Positions 1 to 7,061 of a stretch of DNA of 16,038 bases are shown one piece after another. Position 1 is the stretch's first letter, and each line of letters begins with the position of its first letter. Location of the stretch: the NCBI GenBank assembly GCA_900543415.1, contig UQRE01000047.1:1-16038 (forward strand). The letters are read 5' to 3'. Source of the DNA: an uncultured Dorea sp. Its GTDB lineage: Bacteria > Bacillota > Clostridia > Lachnospirales > Lachnospiraceae. The notes under the pieces are model-generated. The model had not been told where the DNA came from. It made no database searches and saw only the letters and a list, made by a program, of their open reading frames with translations. A program made the translations under genes and the position numbers.

Positions 1-5
1 ACAAT

Positions 6-32
6 TATACAATATATACAATTGTTTGTATA
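6..32. repeat. short direct and inverted TATACAA repeats
   Basis: TATACAA occurs at 6-12 and again at 15-21, and its exact inverse TTGTATA at 26-32, giving a 7-bp inverted repeat with a 4-bp spacer. It sits beside a hairpin and a truncated gene. It could be an operator or part of a mobile-element end. The composition is very AT-rich, so chance is a real alternative. Confidence 0.35.
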
Positions 33-33
33 G

Positions 34-83
34 AAAAAAGAAGAAATATATGCAGGATATTCTCACTACATATATTTCTTCTT
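34..83 (-). terminator. minus-strand rho-independent terminator-like hairpin
   Basis: A perfect 15-bp inverted repeat pairs 38-52 with 69-83 around a 16-nt loop. Read on the minus strand, the stem runs into a T-rich tail (A34-A37 on the plus strand), so the terminator is oriented leftward. No minus-strand gene lies to its right in this window, so it looks orphaned, as expected near a deletion or insertion junction. The stem is AT-rich. Confidence 0.45.
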
Positions 84-90
84 AAGTTAA

Positions 91-312
91 CGACATTGTA
101 TTAAAACAAGGTTTAGCAGAAAAGAACGACTGTTTTGTATGATTGCATATACTCCGAAGGCAACGGTGCAGGCAGCAATTGGTGGAGTGCCACTTGCAAT
201 GGGCTTAGCATGTGGGGAAATTGTTTTGACAGTTGCAGTGGTTGCGATACTGATTACCGCTCCGCTGGGGGCATTTTTCATAGATCTGACATATAAGAGA
301 TTGTTGGGATAG
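91..312 (+). pseudogene. C-terminal remnant of a cation/proton antiporter (CPA1/NhaP-type)
   Basis: The frame opens after a TAA at 88-90 and reads 73 residues to a TAG at 310-312. It contains the KERLFC...PKATVQAAIGG region (ATG at 139 lies inside it) followed by a hydrophobic segment with ITAPLGAF and a short basic tail. From knowledge of the family, this is the last two membrane segments of a monovalent cation/H+ antiporter of the CPA1/NhaP type, whose proteins are about 400 residues. More than 300 residues, including the ion-binding core, are absent. The frame is cut off just downstream of the hairpin at 34-83. I infer a truncated, non-functional fragment. A short protein from ATG 139 is possible but no ribosome binding site precedes it. 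Confidence 0.7.
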
Positions 313-361
313 AGAGAAAGATGGTTGATATTGTACGCGGCTTTTTCTTTTGGTGATTTTA

Positions 362-390
362 TTGTGTTATAGATGGGAGTCGGTTAAAAT
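362..390 (+). promoter_or_regulatory. possible sigma-A promoter for the broken Fic gene
   Basis: TTGTGT (362-367) and TAAAAT (385-390) are separated by exactly 17 bp, 36 bp before the ATG at 427. An AAAGGAG ribosome binding site follows at 414-420. The -35 match is only three of six. Confidence 0.35.
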
Positions 391-426
391 AGAATACAGA
401 AAGCAGGTGGAAGAAAGGAGAAGAAT

Positions 427-1032
427 ATGGCTTTAGAGAATAAACTTCATATTACAGATTCCACAGAACTGGCTAGAACGGAAGAAAAGATAAGTAAGAA
501 AAAAGCTGTTTAACTATTTGAAAATGGATATTTGGATGTTTATGAAGCTGGAACATTTCAGATGCTTGTAGCTATTCATAAATATTTATTTGAGGAAATA
601 TATGAATTCGCAGGAGAAATACGGACTGTAAATCTTGCAAAAGGAAATTTTAGATTTGTACCAGTAATGTATTTGCAGGTGGCTATCGAGAATATTGAGA
701 AGATGCCGCAGTCAACATTTGAAGAAATTATTGAAAAGTATGTAGAGATGAATATAGCGCATCCATTCCGGGAAGGGAATGGAAGAAGCACAAGAATATG
801 GCTTGATTTAATTTTGAAAAAAGAGTTGAATATGGTTATTGATTGGAGCGCTGTTGATAAAGAAGATTATTTACTTGCAACGGAAAGAAGTCCGATAAAA
901 GATATTGAAATAAAATATATCTTAAAACAGGCTCTGACAGATAAAGTTGAAAATAGAGAAATGTATATGAAGGGAATAGATCATAGTTACTATTATGAGG
1001 GGTATTTCGTATATAAAGCAGAAGATTTATAA
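427..1032 (+). pseudogene. class III Fic AMP-transferase, interrupted by an in-frame TAA at codon 29
   Basis: AAAGGAG at 414-420 points to ATG 427. The frame reads 28 codons, meets TAA at 511-513, then continues uninterrupted in the same frame to the stop at 1030-1032, which would give 201 residues. The rest is a complete Fic (filamentation induced by cAMP) domain. It has the catalytic motif HPFREGNGR at about residues 112-120 and, near the C-terminus, SYYYEG (about 187-192), which fits the (S/T)xxxE(G/N) inhibitory helix. This layout and much of the sequence match class III Fic proteins such as Neisseria meningitidis NmFic (191 residues), which transfer AMP onto target proteins (GyrB for NmFic) and are self-inhibited by that helix. 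The likely change is GAA to TAA, inferred from the family. Restart at TTG 532 could still make a 166-residue protein with all motifs, but no good ribosome binding site precedes it. A sequencing error is the other option. Confidence 0.8.
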
Positions 1033-1042
1033 AAACAATGCG

Positions 1043-1070
1043 AGCATCTGACGAAAGTTGGATGCTTTTC
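1043..1070 (+). terminator. rho-independent terminator after the Fic gene
   Basis: AGCATC (1043-1048) pairs with GATGCT (1061-1066) and is followed by TTTTC, 10 bp after the Fic stop codon. The stem is short (6 bp). Confidence 0.55.
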
Positions 1071-1120
1071 TTCGTTCTTGAGTAATGTTCCGATTAGTGG
1101 GAATTATTATTCCGATAGCG

Positions 1121-1149
1121 TTGCTATTGTTCCGCATGTAAAGTATAAT
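1121..1149 (+). promoter_or_regulatory. sigma-A promoter of the class II Fic gene
   Basis: TTGCTA (1121-1126) and a consensus TATAAT (1144-1149) are separated by 17 bp. Transcription would start near 1156, about 33 nt before the ATG at 1189. This is one of the two best sigma-A promoters in the window. Confidence 0.65.
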
Positions 1150-1169
1150 AATCACATGAGTGTGATTAT
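1148..1169. promoter_or_regulatory. candidate operator over the Fic transcription start
   Basis: ATAATCAC (1148-1155) and its exact inverse GTGATTAT (1162-1169) flank a 6-bp spacer. The site overlaps the end of the -10 box and the predicted start point, a typical repressor position. The downstream protein has an N-terminal helix-turn-helix, so self-repression is a reasonable inference. Confidence 0.5.
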
Positions 1170-1188
1170 AATTGATGAGGTGTAAATT

Positions 1189-2082
1189 ATGTATATTAGC
1201 GTAAAACAAGCTGCTGAAAAATGGAATATATCAGATCGTCGCGTTCGTGTTTTGTGTTCCGAAGGGAGAATACCGGATGTAATTCGGGAAGGGCGAAGCT
1301 GGAAAATTCCTGAAACTGCAAAGAAACCGGAGGACGGACGTTACAAGACGACAGAAAGTCTATTGACGATTATAGATAATAAGAAAAAAGAACTGGATTC
1401 TAAAAGACCGCTGACACAAGGTGAAATAGAACGACTTACAGAGGAGTTTATTGTTGAATATACGTATAACTCCAATGCGATTGAAGGAAATACGCTAACT
1501 CTGAGAGAAACGGATATGGTTTTGCGAGGATTGACGATTGATAAGAAACCATTGAAAGACCATATGGAAGCGGTTGGACATAAAGAAGCCTTTGATTTTG
1601 TGAGAGAGTTGGTAAAGGATAAGATTCCGATTTCCGAGAGCATTATTAAACAAATCCACTATTTGGTTCTGGCGGATAAAAAGGAAGATAGAGGTGTATA
1701 TCGCAGAGTTCCGGTGAGAATGATGGGGGCAAAGCATGAGCCGGTACAACCTTATATGATACAGCCACAGATGGAGAAACTGTTGGAACAATATCATAAG
1801 AGTACGGAGCATATGATTCCGAAGTTGGCAAGGTTCCACATTGAATTTGAAGCTATCCACCCCTTTATCGACGGAAACGGACGCACGGGGCGTTTGCTTG
1901 TGAATATGGAATTGATGAAAGCAGGGTATTCACCGATTGATATTAAATTTACAGATCGAATTGCGTATTATAATGCCTTTGATGAGTATCATGGGAAACA
2001 TAATCTGGGAGCGATGGAGAAATTGTTCGCAGGATATTTGAAGGAACGGTTGGATGGGTATTTGAGGATGTTGCAGGAATAA
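1189..2082 (+). CDS. Fic family protein with N-terminal helix-turn-helix (class II Fic)
   Basis: Predicted protein AMP-transferase of 297 residues. Residues 1-45 look like a MerR/excisionase-type DNA-binding domain (MYISVKQAAEKW... followed by GRSWKIP). A Fic N-terminal region follows, with SNAIEG at 95-100. This matches the (S/T)xxxE(G/N) inhibitory motif lying before the Fic core, the mark of class II Fic proteins. The catalytic motif HPFIDGNGR is at 224-232, with His224 as the expected catalytic base and Asp228, Asn230 and Arg232 for metal and nucleotide binding. The reading frame is intact and the length is normal for Fic proteins with an N-terminal extension. ATG 1189 follows GAGG (1177-1180) at 8 bp. 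It has its own promoter and a palindrome over the start site. The target is unknown; related proteins modify DNA-associated or housekeeping enzymes. It lies directly behind a broken class III Fic gene. Confidence 0.9.
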   Translation: MYISVKQAAEKWNISDRRVRVLCSEGRIPDVIREGRSWKIPETAKKPEDGRYKTTESLLTIIDNKKKELDSKRPLTQGEIERLTEEFIVEYTYNSNAIEGNTLTLRETDMVLRGLTIDKKPLKDHMEAVGHKEAFDFVRELVKDKIPISESIIKQIHYLVLADKKEDRGVYRRVPVRMMGAKHEPVQPYMIQPQMEKLLEQYHKSTEHMIPKLARFHIEFEAIHPFIDGNGRTGRLLVNMELMKAGYSPIDIKFTDRIAYYNAFDEYHGKHNLGAMEKLFAGYLKERLDGYLRMLQE

Positions 2083-2106
2083 TTGATTTTAAGGCGTGAC
2101 TAAAAT

Positions 2107-2385
2107 ATGAGAGATAAAAAGGGAGTAATGTATATTCTGACAAATCCTTCTTTTCCGGATTGTGTGAAAATAGGATATGTAGATGATATAGAGAAACTGT
2201 TGAAACAATTAAATCGAAGTGAATTCCAGACTATCAGATATGAAATTGCATTCGATTATCGATAAGTTAAATCCAGACTTGCCAATAAAATATTATGATT
2301 ATCAGAAAGATGTCAAAGAAATAATCAGTCAGACAGAAGGAAAGAAAATCTATTTGAATTGGTAAGTGAAAAGGTTGGAGAATAG
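2107..2385 (+). pseudogene. frameshifted GIY-YIG (T5orf172-like) nuclease remnant
   Basis: ATG 2107 opens a 52-codon frame (stop 2263-2265) reading GVMYILTNPSFPDCVKIGY and then KLLKQLNRSE, the recognisable start of a T5orf172-type GIY-YIG domain with its Y..Y-x(n)-KIG pattern. The expected continuation (HSIIDKLNPDL) appears in another frame from about 2234 to 2365. A third piece, ENLFELVSEKVGE followed by TAG at 2383-2385, is back in the first frame. At least two frameshifts and probably a small deletion near 2225-2240 are needed to join them, so I call it dead. The family includes small nucleases and phage or mobile-element proteins. The parent was probably about 90-110 residues. Confidence 0.65.
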
Positions 2386-2452
2386 ACGGTGTTTACGATA
2401 GAACCATATCTATAAAATGGAGATTGCGTATTGAGAATTACAGGTGTCAAGT

Positions 2453-5431
2453 ATGAATATAGAAGCATATGATACAGAATCATTAAGAAGACTCGTCAGA
2501 CTATTTGAATATGAAAACAGGCTGTTAAAAGACAAGCTGAAAAAAGAGAACATTCCATATGAAGAGATCCATCCCTTTGAAGAGACGATAGAAAATGCAG
2601 AAGAGTATGATCTTGATCAAGGAGCGCGCATTGTTCATCCCCAATTTATTACAGAAAAGATGGCAATACGTTTCTTTTCTATGTTTTGGGGAAGAGAAGA
2701 TGTCTTTGCCAGACGTGGTAAGAATGGAGGTTATTATCCACAATGTGATAACAGATGGGATTTTAAGTTGTGTCCGAAACAGCGTGGAGAAAAGATGATT
2801 TGTGATGAATGCGATAATAAAAAATGGATCAAGCTGGATGTGAAGAAAATTATTGCTCATCTACTGGGATATAAAGAAGATGGTTCGGATGTGATTGGTG
2901 TGTATCCGCTGTTACCGGATGGGACATGCAGATTTATCGTGTTCGATTTTGATAATCACGAAAAAGGTGCAGAAGCAACAGATTTTGCCAATGTAGATAG
3001 TGAATGGCATAAAGAAGTAGATGCACTCAGAAAAATATGTGAGATTAATGGGATAAAGCCTTTGATTGAGCGTTCACGTTCCGGAAAAGGCGCCCATGTG
3101 TGGATATTCTTTCAAAAAGCAATATCAGCTTCATTAGCCAGAAATTTTGGTTTTTTGTTACTGGACAAAGGTTCTGCATCTATTAATCTGAAATCCTTTC
3201 ATTATTATGACAGAATGTATCCATCACAGGACGTAGCAAGCAGTATTGGCAATCTGATTGCGCTGCCATTGCAAGGGCAGGCGCTTAAAAATGGAAACAG
3301 TGCATTTGTGGATAAAAACTGGAATGTCTATCCGGAACAATGGGACATTTTGCTTAATCGGACAGAAAAACTCAGCATAGAGGATATAGAAAAATATATG
3401 GCAAAATGGCAGGCAGAACTAGCGGAAAGCAAAGGAAAGCTTGCAGGTACTGATATAAAGAACAGACCCAAGCCATGGAAAAAGAAATGCGAGTTTATGA
3501 AAGAAGATGTTGTAGGTAAACTTCATATGGTACTCAGCAATGGCGTTTATGTCGATACGCTGAATCTTATGCCGAGAATACAAAATCAGATTCGTAGTTT
3601 GGCGGCTTTTGACAATCCGGAATTCTATAAAAACAAAAGATTAGGATATTCGAATTATTATAATTTCAGCGCTGTGTATTTAGGAAAAGATATTGATGGC
3701 TATATTCAAGTGCCACGGGGATTTAGGGAACGAATTTCTGAGGAATGTACGAAAGCAGGAATTCCGGTTGAGATATCTGATCAAAGGGAAACAGGTCGAC
3801 CGATTAGAGTCTCATTTAACGGAGACTTGCGATTGCAGCAAGAACTCGCGGCAGAACAGCTGTTAAGGCATTCGGATGGTGTATTGGAAGCGGCAACTGC
3901 GTTTGGGAAAACTGTGGTGTGCAGTTATCTGATTGCGGAGCGAAAGGTGAATACACTGATTTTATTACAGAGTAAAGATTTACTTACTCAATGGGTGGAC
4001 GAGCTGAATAAATTTCTCGATATCAGGGAAGAACTGCCGGAGTATGAGACGAAGACAGGACGAAAGAAAAAGCGAGACAGTACGATTGGGATTTTACATG
4101 GAACAAAAAATACGTTGACAGGGATTATAGATGTTGCAATGGTTGGTTCTATGTATAGCAAGGGGAAATTTCAAAATCTGAAGTATTCTTATGGAATGGT
4201 TATTGTAGATGAATGCCATCATGCGGCATCACATACATATATGGAAGTATTGCAGAAAATCAGTGCAAAATATGTATATGGAGTTTCTGCTACGCCAAAA
4301 CGAGGCGATCATCTGGACAAGATTATCTATATGATGCTGGGGCCGTTAAGGCATCGATTTACTGCATTGGATAGAGCTGAGGAGCAGGGAATAGGACATT
4401 ATTTTGTTCCGAGATATACAAGAGTAATTGATACTGTCGAGAGCAGGAATGATATCAATAAAGCATATAGCCTGATCAGTACTAGCAAGGTGCGCAATGA
4501 AATGATTACAAATGATATAAAGAAATGTATTTCACAGAAACAGACACCGGTTATATTAACACGATACAAAGAACATGCAAAAATTCTGTATGACATGTTA
4601 AAAGATGAAGCTGATCATGTATTTCTTTTGTACGGGGATAATTCTGATAGAGAAAATACAGAAATACGGATGCAATTAAAACAGGTTCCTCGGACAGAAA
4701 GTCTTATATTGATTGCGACCGGTCAAAAGATTGGAGAAGGCTTTGATTTCCCGAGGTTGGATGTATTGATGCTTGCCGCGCCGGTGTCTGCGGAAGGACG
4801 TTTGGTACAGTATATTGGAAGACTGAATCGTGATCATGAGGGGAAAGAAGCGGTTTATGTGTATGACTATATTGATGCACACATGAAGAAATTTAATAAA
4901 ATGTATGGAAAACGACTTCGAACCTATAAGAAAACAGGGTTTTCCGTTTGGATAGGAGAACAGCAAGATAAGCAGGTTGTTCATGCGATATTTGACTCAG
5001 GGAATTATACAGAAAAATTTGAACAAGACTTGGTAGAAGCAGAAAAATCTATCGTAATTTCCAGTCCGAATATCCGGCAGGAGAAGATTGACAGATTATT
5101 GTCTCTGGTGAAAGAACGGCAAGAACATGGGGTGAGAGTTACAGTTATTACAACGGAGCCGGATCAGGTTGTATATGGAAATGTTGATATGTGTTACGAG
5201 CTGATTCAGGAGATGAAGCAGGCTGCTATCCATGTCGTGACAAAAGCAGAAGTTGAAGAAAGATTTGCTGTCATAGATGATGAATTGGTGTGGCATGGCG
5301 GTATGAATCTGTTGGGGAAAGAAGATGTGTGGGACAATTTGATGCGCATTAAAGACCATCAGGTAGCGGCGGAACTGTTGGAAATTGCATTTGGTATTAC
5401 AGAAGTGAAAGGAATGGAAGGAGAAAAATGA
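2453..5431 (+). CDS. AEP primase-like / SF2 helicase / PLD-like fusion protein (TOTE-type conflict protein)
   Basis: A 992-residue multidomain nucleic-acid enzyme. I prefer ATG 2453 because AGGTG (2442-2446) sits 6 bp upstream; the in-frame GTG 2444 is part of that site. Residues below are counted from the GTG. Residues 10-35 form a likely coiled coil. Residues 60-330 resemble an archaeo-eukaryotic primase domain, with a four-Cys cluster (101, 110, 120, 123), the metal-binding FDFD (Asp168, Asp170) and SGKGAH (213-218). Residues 455-800 are a superfamily 2 helicase: ATAFGKT (484-490), DECHH (589-593), SATPKR (615-620), GEGFDFP (764-770), QYIGRLNR (789-796). Residues 850-985 resemble a phospholipase-D-type domain, but the HxK pair is replaced by Glu938/Arg940. 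This order matches proteins described in TOTE conflict systems, thought to act against invading DNA. Its stop overlaps the next start (ATGA), implying translational coupling. Confidence 0.85.
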   Translation: MNIEAYDTESLRRLVRLFEYENRLLKDKLKKENIPYEEIHPFEETIENAEEYDLDQGARIVHPQFITEKMAIRFFSMFWGREDVFARRGKNGGYYPQCDNRWDFKLCPKQRGEKMICDECDNKKWIKLDVKKIIAHLLGYKEDGSDVIGVYPLLPDGTCRFIVFDFDNHEKGAEATDFANVDSEWHKEVDALRKICEINGIKPLIERSRSGKGAHVWIFFQKAISASLARNFGFLLLDKGSASINLKSFHYYDRMYPSQDVASSIGNLIALPLQGQALKNGNSAFVDKNWNVYPEQWDILLNRTEKLSIEDIEKYMAKWQAELAESKGKLAGTDIKNRPKPWKKKCEFMKEDVVGKLHMVLSNGVYVDTLNLMPRIQNQIRSLAAFDNPEFYKNKRLGYSNYYNFSAVYLGKDIDGYIQVPRGFRERISEECTKAGIPVEISDQRETGRPIRVSFNGDLRLQQELAAEQLLRHSDGVLEAATAFGKTVVCSYLIAERKVNTLILLQSKDLLTQWVDELNKFLDIREELPEYETKTGRKKKRDSTIGILHGTKNTLTGIIDVAMVGSMYSKGKFQNLKYSYGMVIVDECHHAASHTYMEVLQKISAKYVYGVSATPKRGDHLDKIIYMMLGPLRHRFTALDRAEEQGIGHYFVPRYTRVIDTVESRNDINKAYSLISTSKVRNEMITNDIKKCISQKQTPVILTRYKEHAKILYDMLKDEADHVFLLYGDNSDRENTEIRMQLKQVPRTESLILIATGQKIGEGFDFPRLDVLMLAAPVSAEGRLVQYIGRLNRDHEGKEAVYVYDYIDAHMKKFNKMYGKRLRTYKKTGFSVWIGEQQDKQVVHAIFDSGNYTEKFEQDLVEAEKSIVISSPNIRQEKIDRLLSLVKERQEHGVRVTVITTEPDQVVYGNVDMCYELIQEMKQAAIHVVTKAEVEERFAVIDDELVWHGGMNLLGKEDVWDNLMRIKDHQVAAELLEIAFGITEVKGMEGEK

Positions 5432-5937
5432 TGATTGTACCAAGGAAAGTGAAATTTGAAGCAAAGAAAAAAGAAAATGAGAATCTTGAATTTCGCACGT
5501 TTTTAAAATGCCATGCGGATGAAACAGAACTGGACAAGCAGTTTAAAAGACTTCACGATGAATTGTTTTCAAATTATGATTGCAGTAGGTGCAGAAATTG
5601 CTGCAAAATGTATTATGGAAGTATTCCGAGTGAAGATTTGGAAAGAGATGCGGAATTTTTGGATTTGACAAAAGAGCAATTTGTTGAGAGATACCTGATT
5701 AAAAATGAAGTGGAAGATACATATGAGACAAAGAATAAGCCATGCGATTTTCTGCAAGAGGACGGTAATTGCAAATTAGGAGAATGCAGACCGGAGAGCT
5801 GTAAAAAATATCCTTATACGGATCAACAGGATAGATTGCAGAGCCGGTATAGTGTGCTTAATGCGGTGGAAGTCTGTCCGGTGGCGTTTGAGATATATGA
5901 GAGACTGAAAAAAGAATATGGGTTTCGGTTTAGATAG
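5428..5937 (+). CDS. YkgJ-like CxxCxxCC cysteine-cluster protein
   Basis: A 169-residue cytoplasmic protein with CSRCRNCC at 52-59, the signature of the YkgJ/UPF0153 family (a putative zinc- or iron-chelating domain of unknown biochemical role). Further cysteines at 106, 115, 120, 125 and 150 are the usual companions in this family and probably complete the metal site. The N-terminal 25 residues are lysine- and glutamate-rich. The ATG overlaps the upstream stop as ATGA, and an ATG three codons downstream is not ruled out. GGAG at 5419-5422 within the upstream gene can serve as the ribosome binding site. Its tight link to the primase-helicase protein suggests a shared function, for instance as a redox or metal-dependent partner, but that is inference. 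YkgJ-like proteins also occur alone. Confidence 0.85.
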   Translation: MMIVPRKVKFEAKKKENENLEFRTFLKCHADETELDKQFKRLHDELFSNYDCSRCRNCCKMYYGSIPSEDLERDAEFLDLTKEQFVERYLIKNEVEDTYETKNKPCDFLQEDGNCKLGECRPESCKKYPYTDQQDRLQSRYSVLNAVEVCPVAFEIYERLKKEYGFRFR

Positions 5938-5957
5938 ATAACAGGAGGATAAAAGAG

Positions 5958-6503
5958 ATGACGCTTTCAGAGAAAGACGGAAAATTGTTTTATGAATTAT
6001 GGTTTCCGCTGCTTGATTATGTGAACGTGAAATGTAAAATTAATAAAAGGGTTAAGAACATAACAAATATTAAAAGTTTGAATCCGAAAGAGATAAAAGA
6101 AATTGCAAATGTATTGTGGGAGAACGTAACACTTATAGACCGATATTTAGAAGAGCGAGGGGAAAATCTGGCGGAGGAACACAAGGCGATTATTGCTGGG
6201 TGGAAGCGGCGAGTTCAAGGAAATTTTATTATGGAACGGCATTTGAAAAAGGGGACTATTTTTATCTCGGAGGATGAAAAGGTATATCAGGTGAGCGGAA
6301 TCATTTCCAGTTGGGAAGAAATGTTCTTTGGTGCTCCATTGCCGTTATTTATGAAAGCAACGTTTATACCATTTCGTGATGTAATCATCTCGGATGGATT
6401 AGTTATTCCATATAATATTGCTATTGGAACAAATATGAAAAAGCAGTTTCAGAATGTTTATATGAATGCCAAGAAAAATGGTGTGGTGATTAGGTCTTTA
6501 TAA
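5958..6503 (+). CDS. hypothetical protein, third gene of the primase-helicase unit
   Basis: I do not recognise a named family. The 181-residue protein starts at ATG 5958 behind AGGAGG (5943-5948), 20 bp after the cysteine-cluster gene, so it is probably co-transcribed. It has no signal peptide, membrane segment or cysteine motif. The N-terminal half (residues 1-90) is predicted helical and charged, including YELWFPLLDYVN and a helix rich in Glu/Lys. The C-terminal half (about 95-181) looks like a small beta-rich domain with KGTIFISEDEKVYQVSGI, a proline-containing stretch (APLPLFMKATFIPF) and IISDGLVIPYNI. I have an impression of similar uncharacterised Lachnospiraceae proteins, but cannot confirm it. 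No function is assigned. Confidence 0.8.
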   Translation: MTLSEKDGKLFYELWFPLLDYVNVKCKINKRVKNITNIKSLNPKEIKEIANVLWENVTLIDRYLEERGENLAEEHKAIIAGWKRRVQGNFIMERHLKKGTIFISEDEKVYQVSGIISSWEEMFFGAPLPLFMKATFIPFRDVIISDGLVIPYNIAIGTNMKKQFQNVYMNAKKNGVVIRSL

Positions 6504-6514
6504 AAGGCAGGTAA

Positions 6515-6661
6515 AAATTCAGATTACACTATATTTTCTGTGGAGGACAGGCTACTGAGCTGAAACGATTTCAAGGCTTTAAAAAGCTGATAGAGTTATT
6601 TTGGTGGATTGGGTTAAAAGTAGTGGGACAAAAGTATGTGTTAGTGCATGCAGGAGTGTGA
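6515..6661 (+). pseudogene. fragment of a PPP-type serine/threonine phosphatase or metallophosphoesterase
   Basis: After a TAA at 6512-6514 one frame reads 48 residues to TGA 6659-6661. It contains GGQATELKRF in the first half and VVGQKYVLVHAGV at the end. From memory of calcineurin-like phosphoesterases, a GGQ.T stretch followed some 25-30 residues later by G.KY.LVHAG is the pattern near their second metal-ligand histidine. The N-terminal metal-binding part and everything after the HAG are missing, and there is no start codon or ribosome binding site. I call it a decayed fragment. The match is short and the middle is poorly conserved. Confidence 0.45.
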
Positions 6662-6678
6662 CAGGGGGGCATGGAAAG

Positions 6679-6708
6679 GGTATCAATTTGAATTCATATC
6701 ATACAAAT
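6679..6708 (+). promoter_or_regulatory. possible sigma-E-like promoter for spoIIID
   Basis: CATACAAAT (6700-6708) resembles the sigma-E -10 element (CATACAnT). A weak -35-like GGTATCA lies 14 bp upstream at 6679-6685. It ends 42 bp before the GTG of spoIIID. Bacillus spoIIID is sigma-E dependent, which fits, but the -35 match is poor. Confidence 0.3.
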
Positions 6709-6750
6709 TCCTTGCATATGTTGTAAAAACGATGTTTATAGGGGAATATT

Positions 6751-7017
6751 GTGAAAGATTATATTGAGGAGAGGGCAGTAGAGATCGCATATTATATCAT
6801 TGAACATAAAGCGACGGTGCGGCAGACGGCGAAGCAGTTCGGGGTAAGTAAAAGTACGATACATAAAGACGTTACCGATCGTCTTATGCGTATCAATCCC
6901 CATCTTGCAGGCGAAGCGCGTAAGGTGTTAGATCGAAATAAGTCAGAGCGTCATATTCGCGGCGGAATGGCTACAAGAGAGAAATATTTACATATGGAAC
7001 ATAAAGAATTAATATAA
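6751..7017 (+). CDS. spoIIID: sporulation transcription factor SpoIIID
   Basis: An 88-residue DNA-binding protein that acts in the mother cell during sporulation, switching genes on and off between the sigma-E and sigma-K stages. The sequence matches the family along its length. A helix-turn-helix spans about 21-45 (RQTAKQFGVSKSTIHKDV), followed by the conserved RLMRINP and the GGMATREKY tail that makes extra DNA contacts. The start is GTG 6751, with AGGGGA (6740-6745) 5 bp upstream. Length is close to the 90-odd residues of the Bacillus protein. It is monocistronic, ending in a strong terminator. Its presence argues for an endospore-forming host. Confidence 0.95.
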   Translation: MKDYIEERAVEIAYYIIEHKATVRQTAKQFGVSKSTIHKDVTDRLMRINPHLAGEARKVLDRNKSERHIRGGMATREKYLHMEHKELI

Positions 7018-7027
7018 TGTAACTTTA

Positions 7028-7061
7028 AATGGCTGGGGAAATGCTTCTCAGCCATTTTTTC
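7028..7061 (+). terminator. rho-independent terminator of spoIIID
   Basis: AATGGCTG (7028-7035) pairs with CAGCCATT (7049-7056), and six T residues run from 7055. It begins 11 bp after the spoIIID stop. Confidence 0.9.

Noticed and set aside
313..350. Terminator after the antiporter remnant (GAGAAAG with CTTTTTC)
   Set aside because: The stem is about 7 bp with a G-T pair and a loop of some 20 nt, too weak to support.
2391..2416. Promoter TTTACG/TATAAA before the primase-helicase gene
   Set aside because: The spacer would be 13 bp, too short for a sigma-A promoter; TATAAA alone is not enough in AT-rich DNA.
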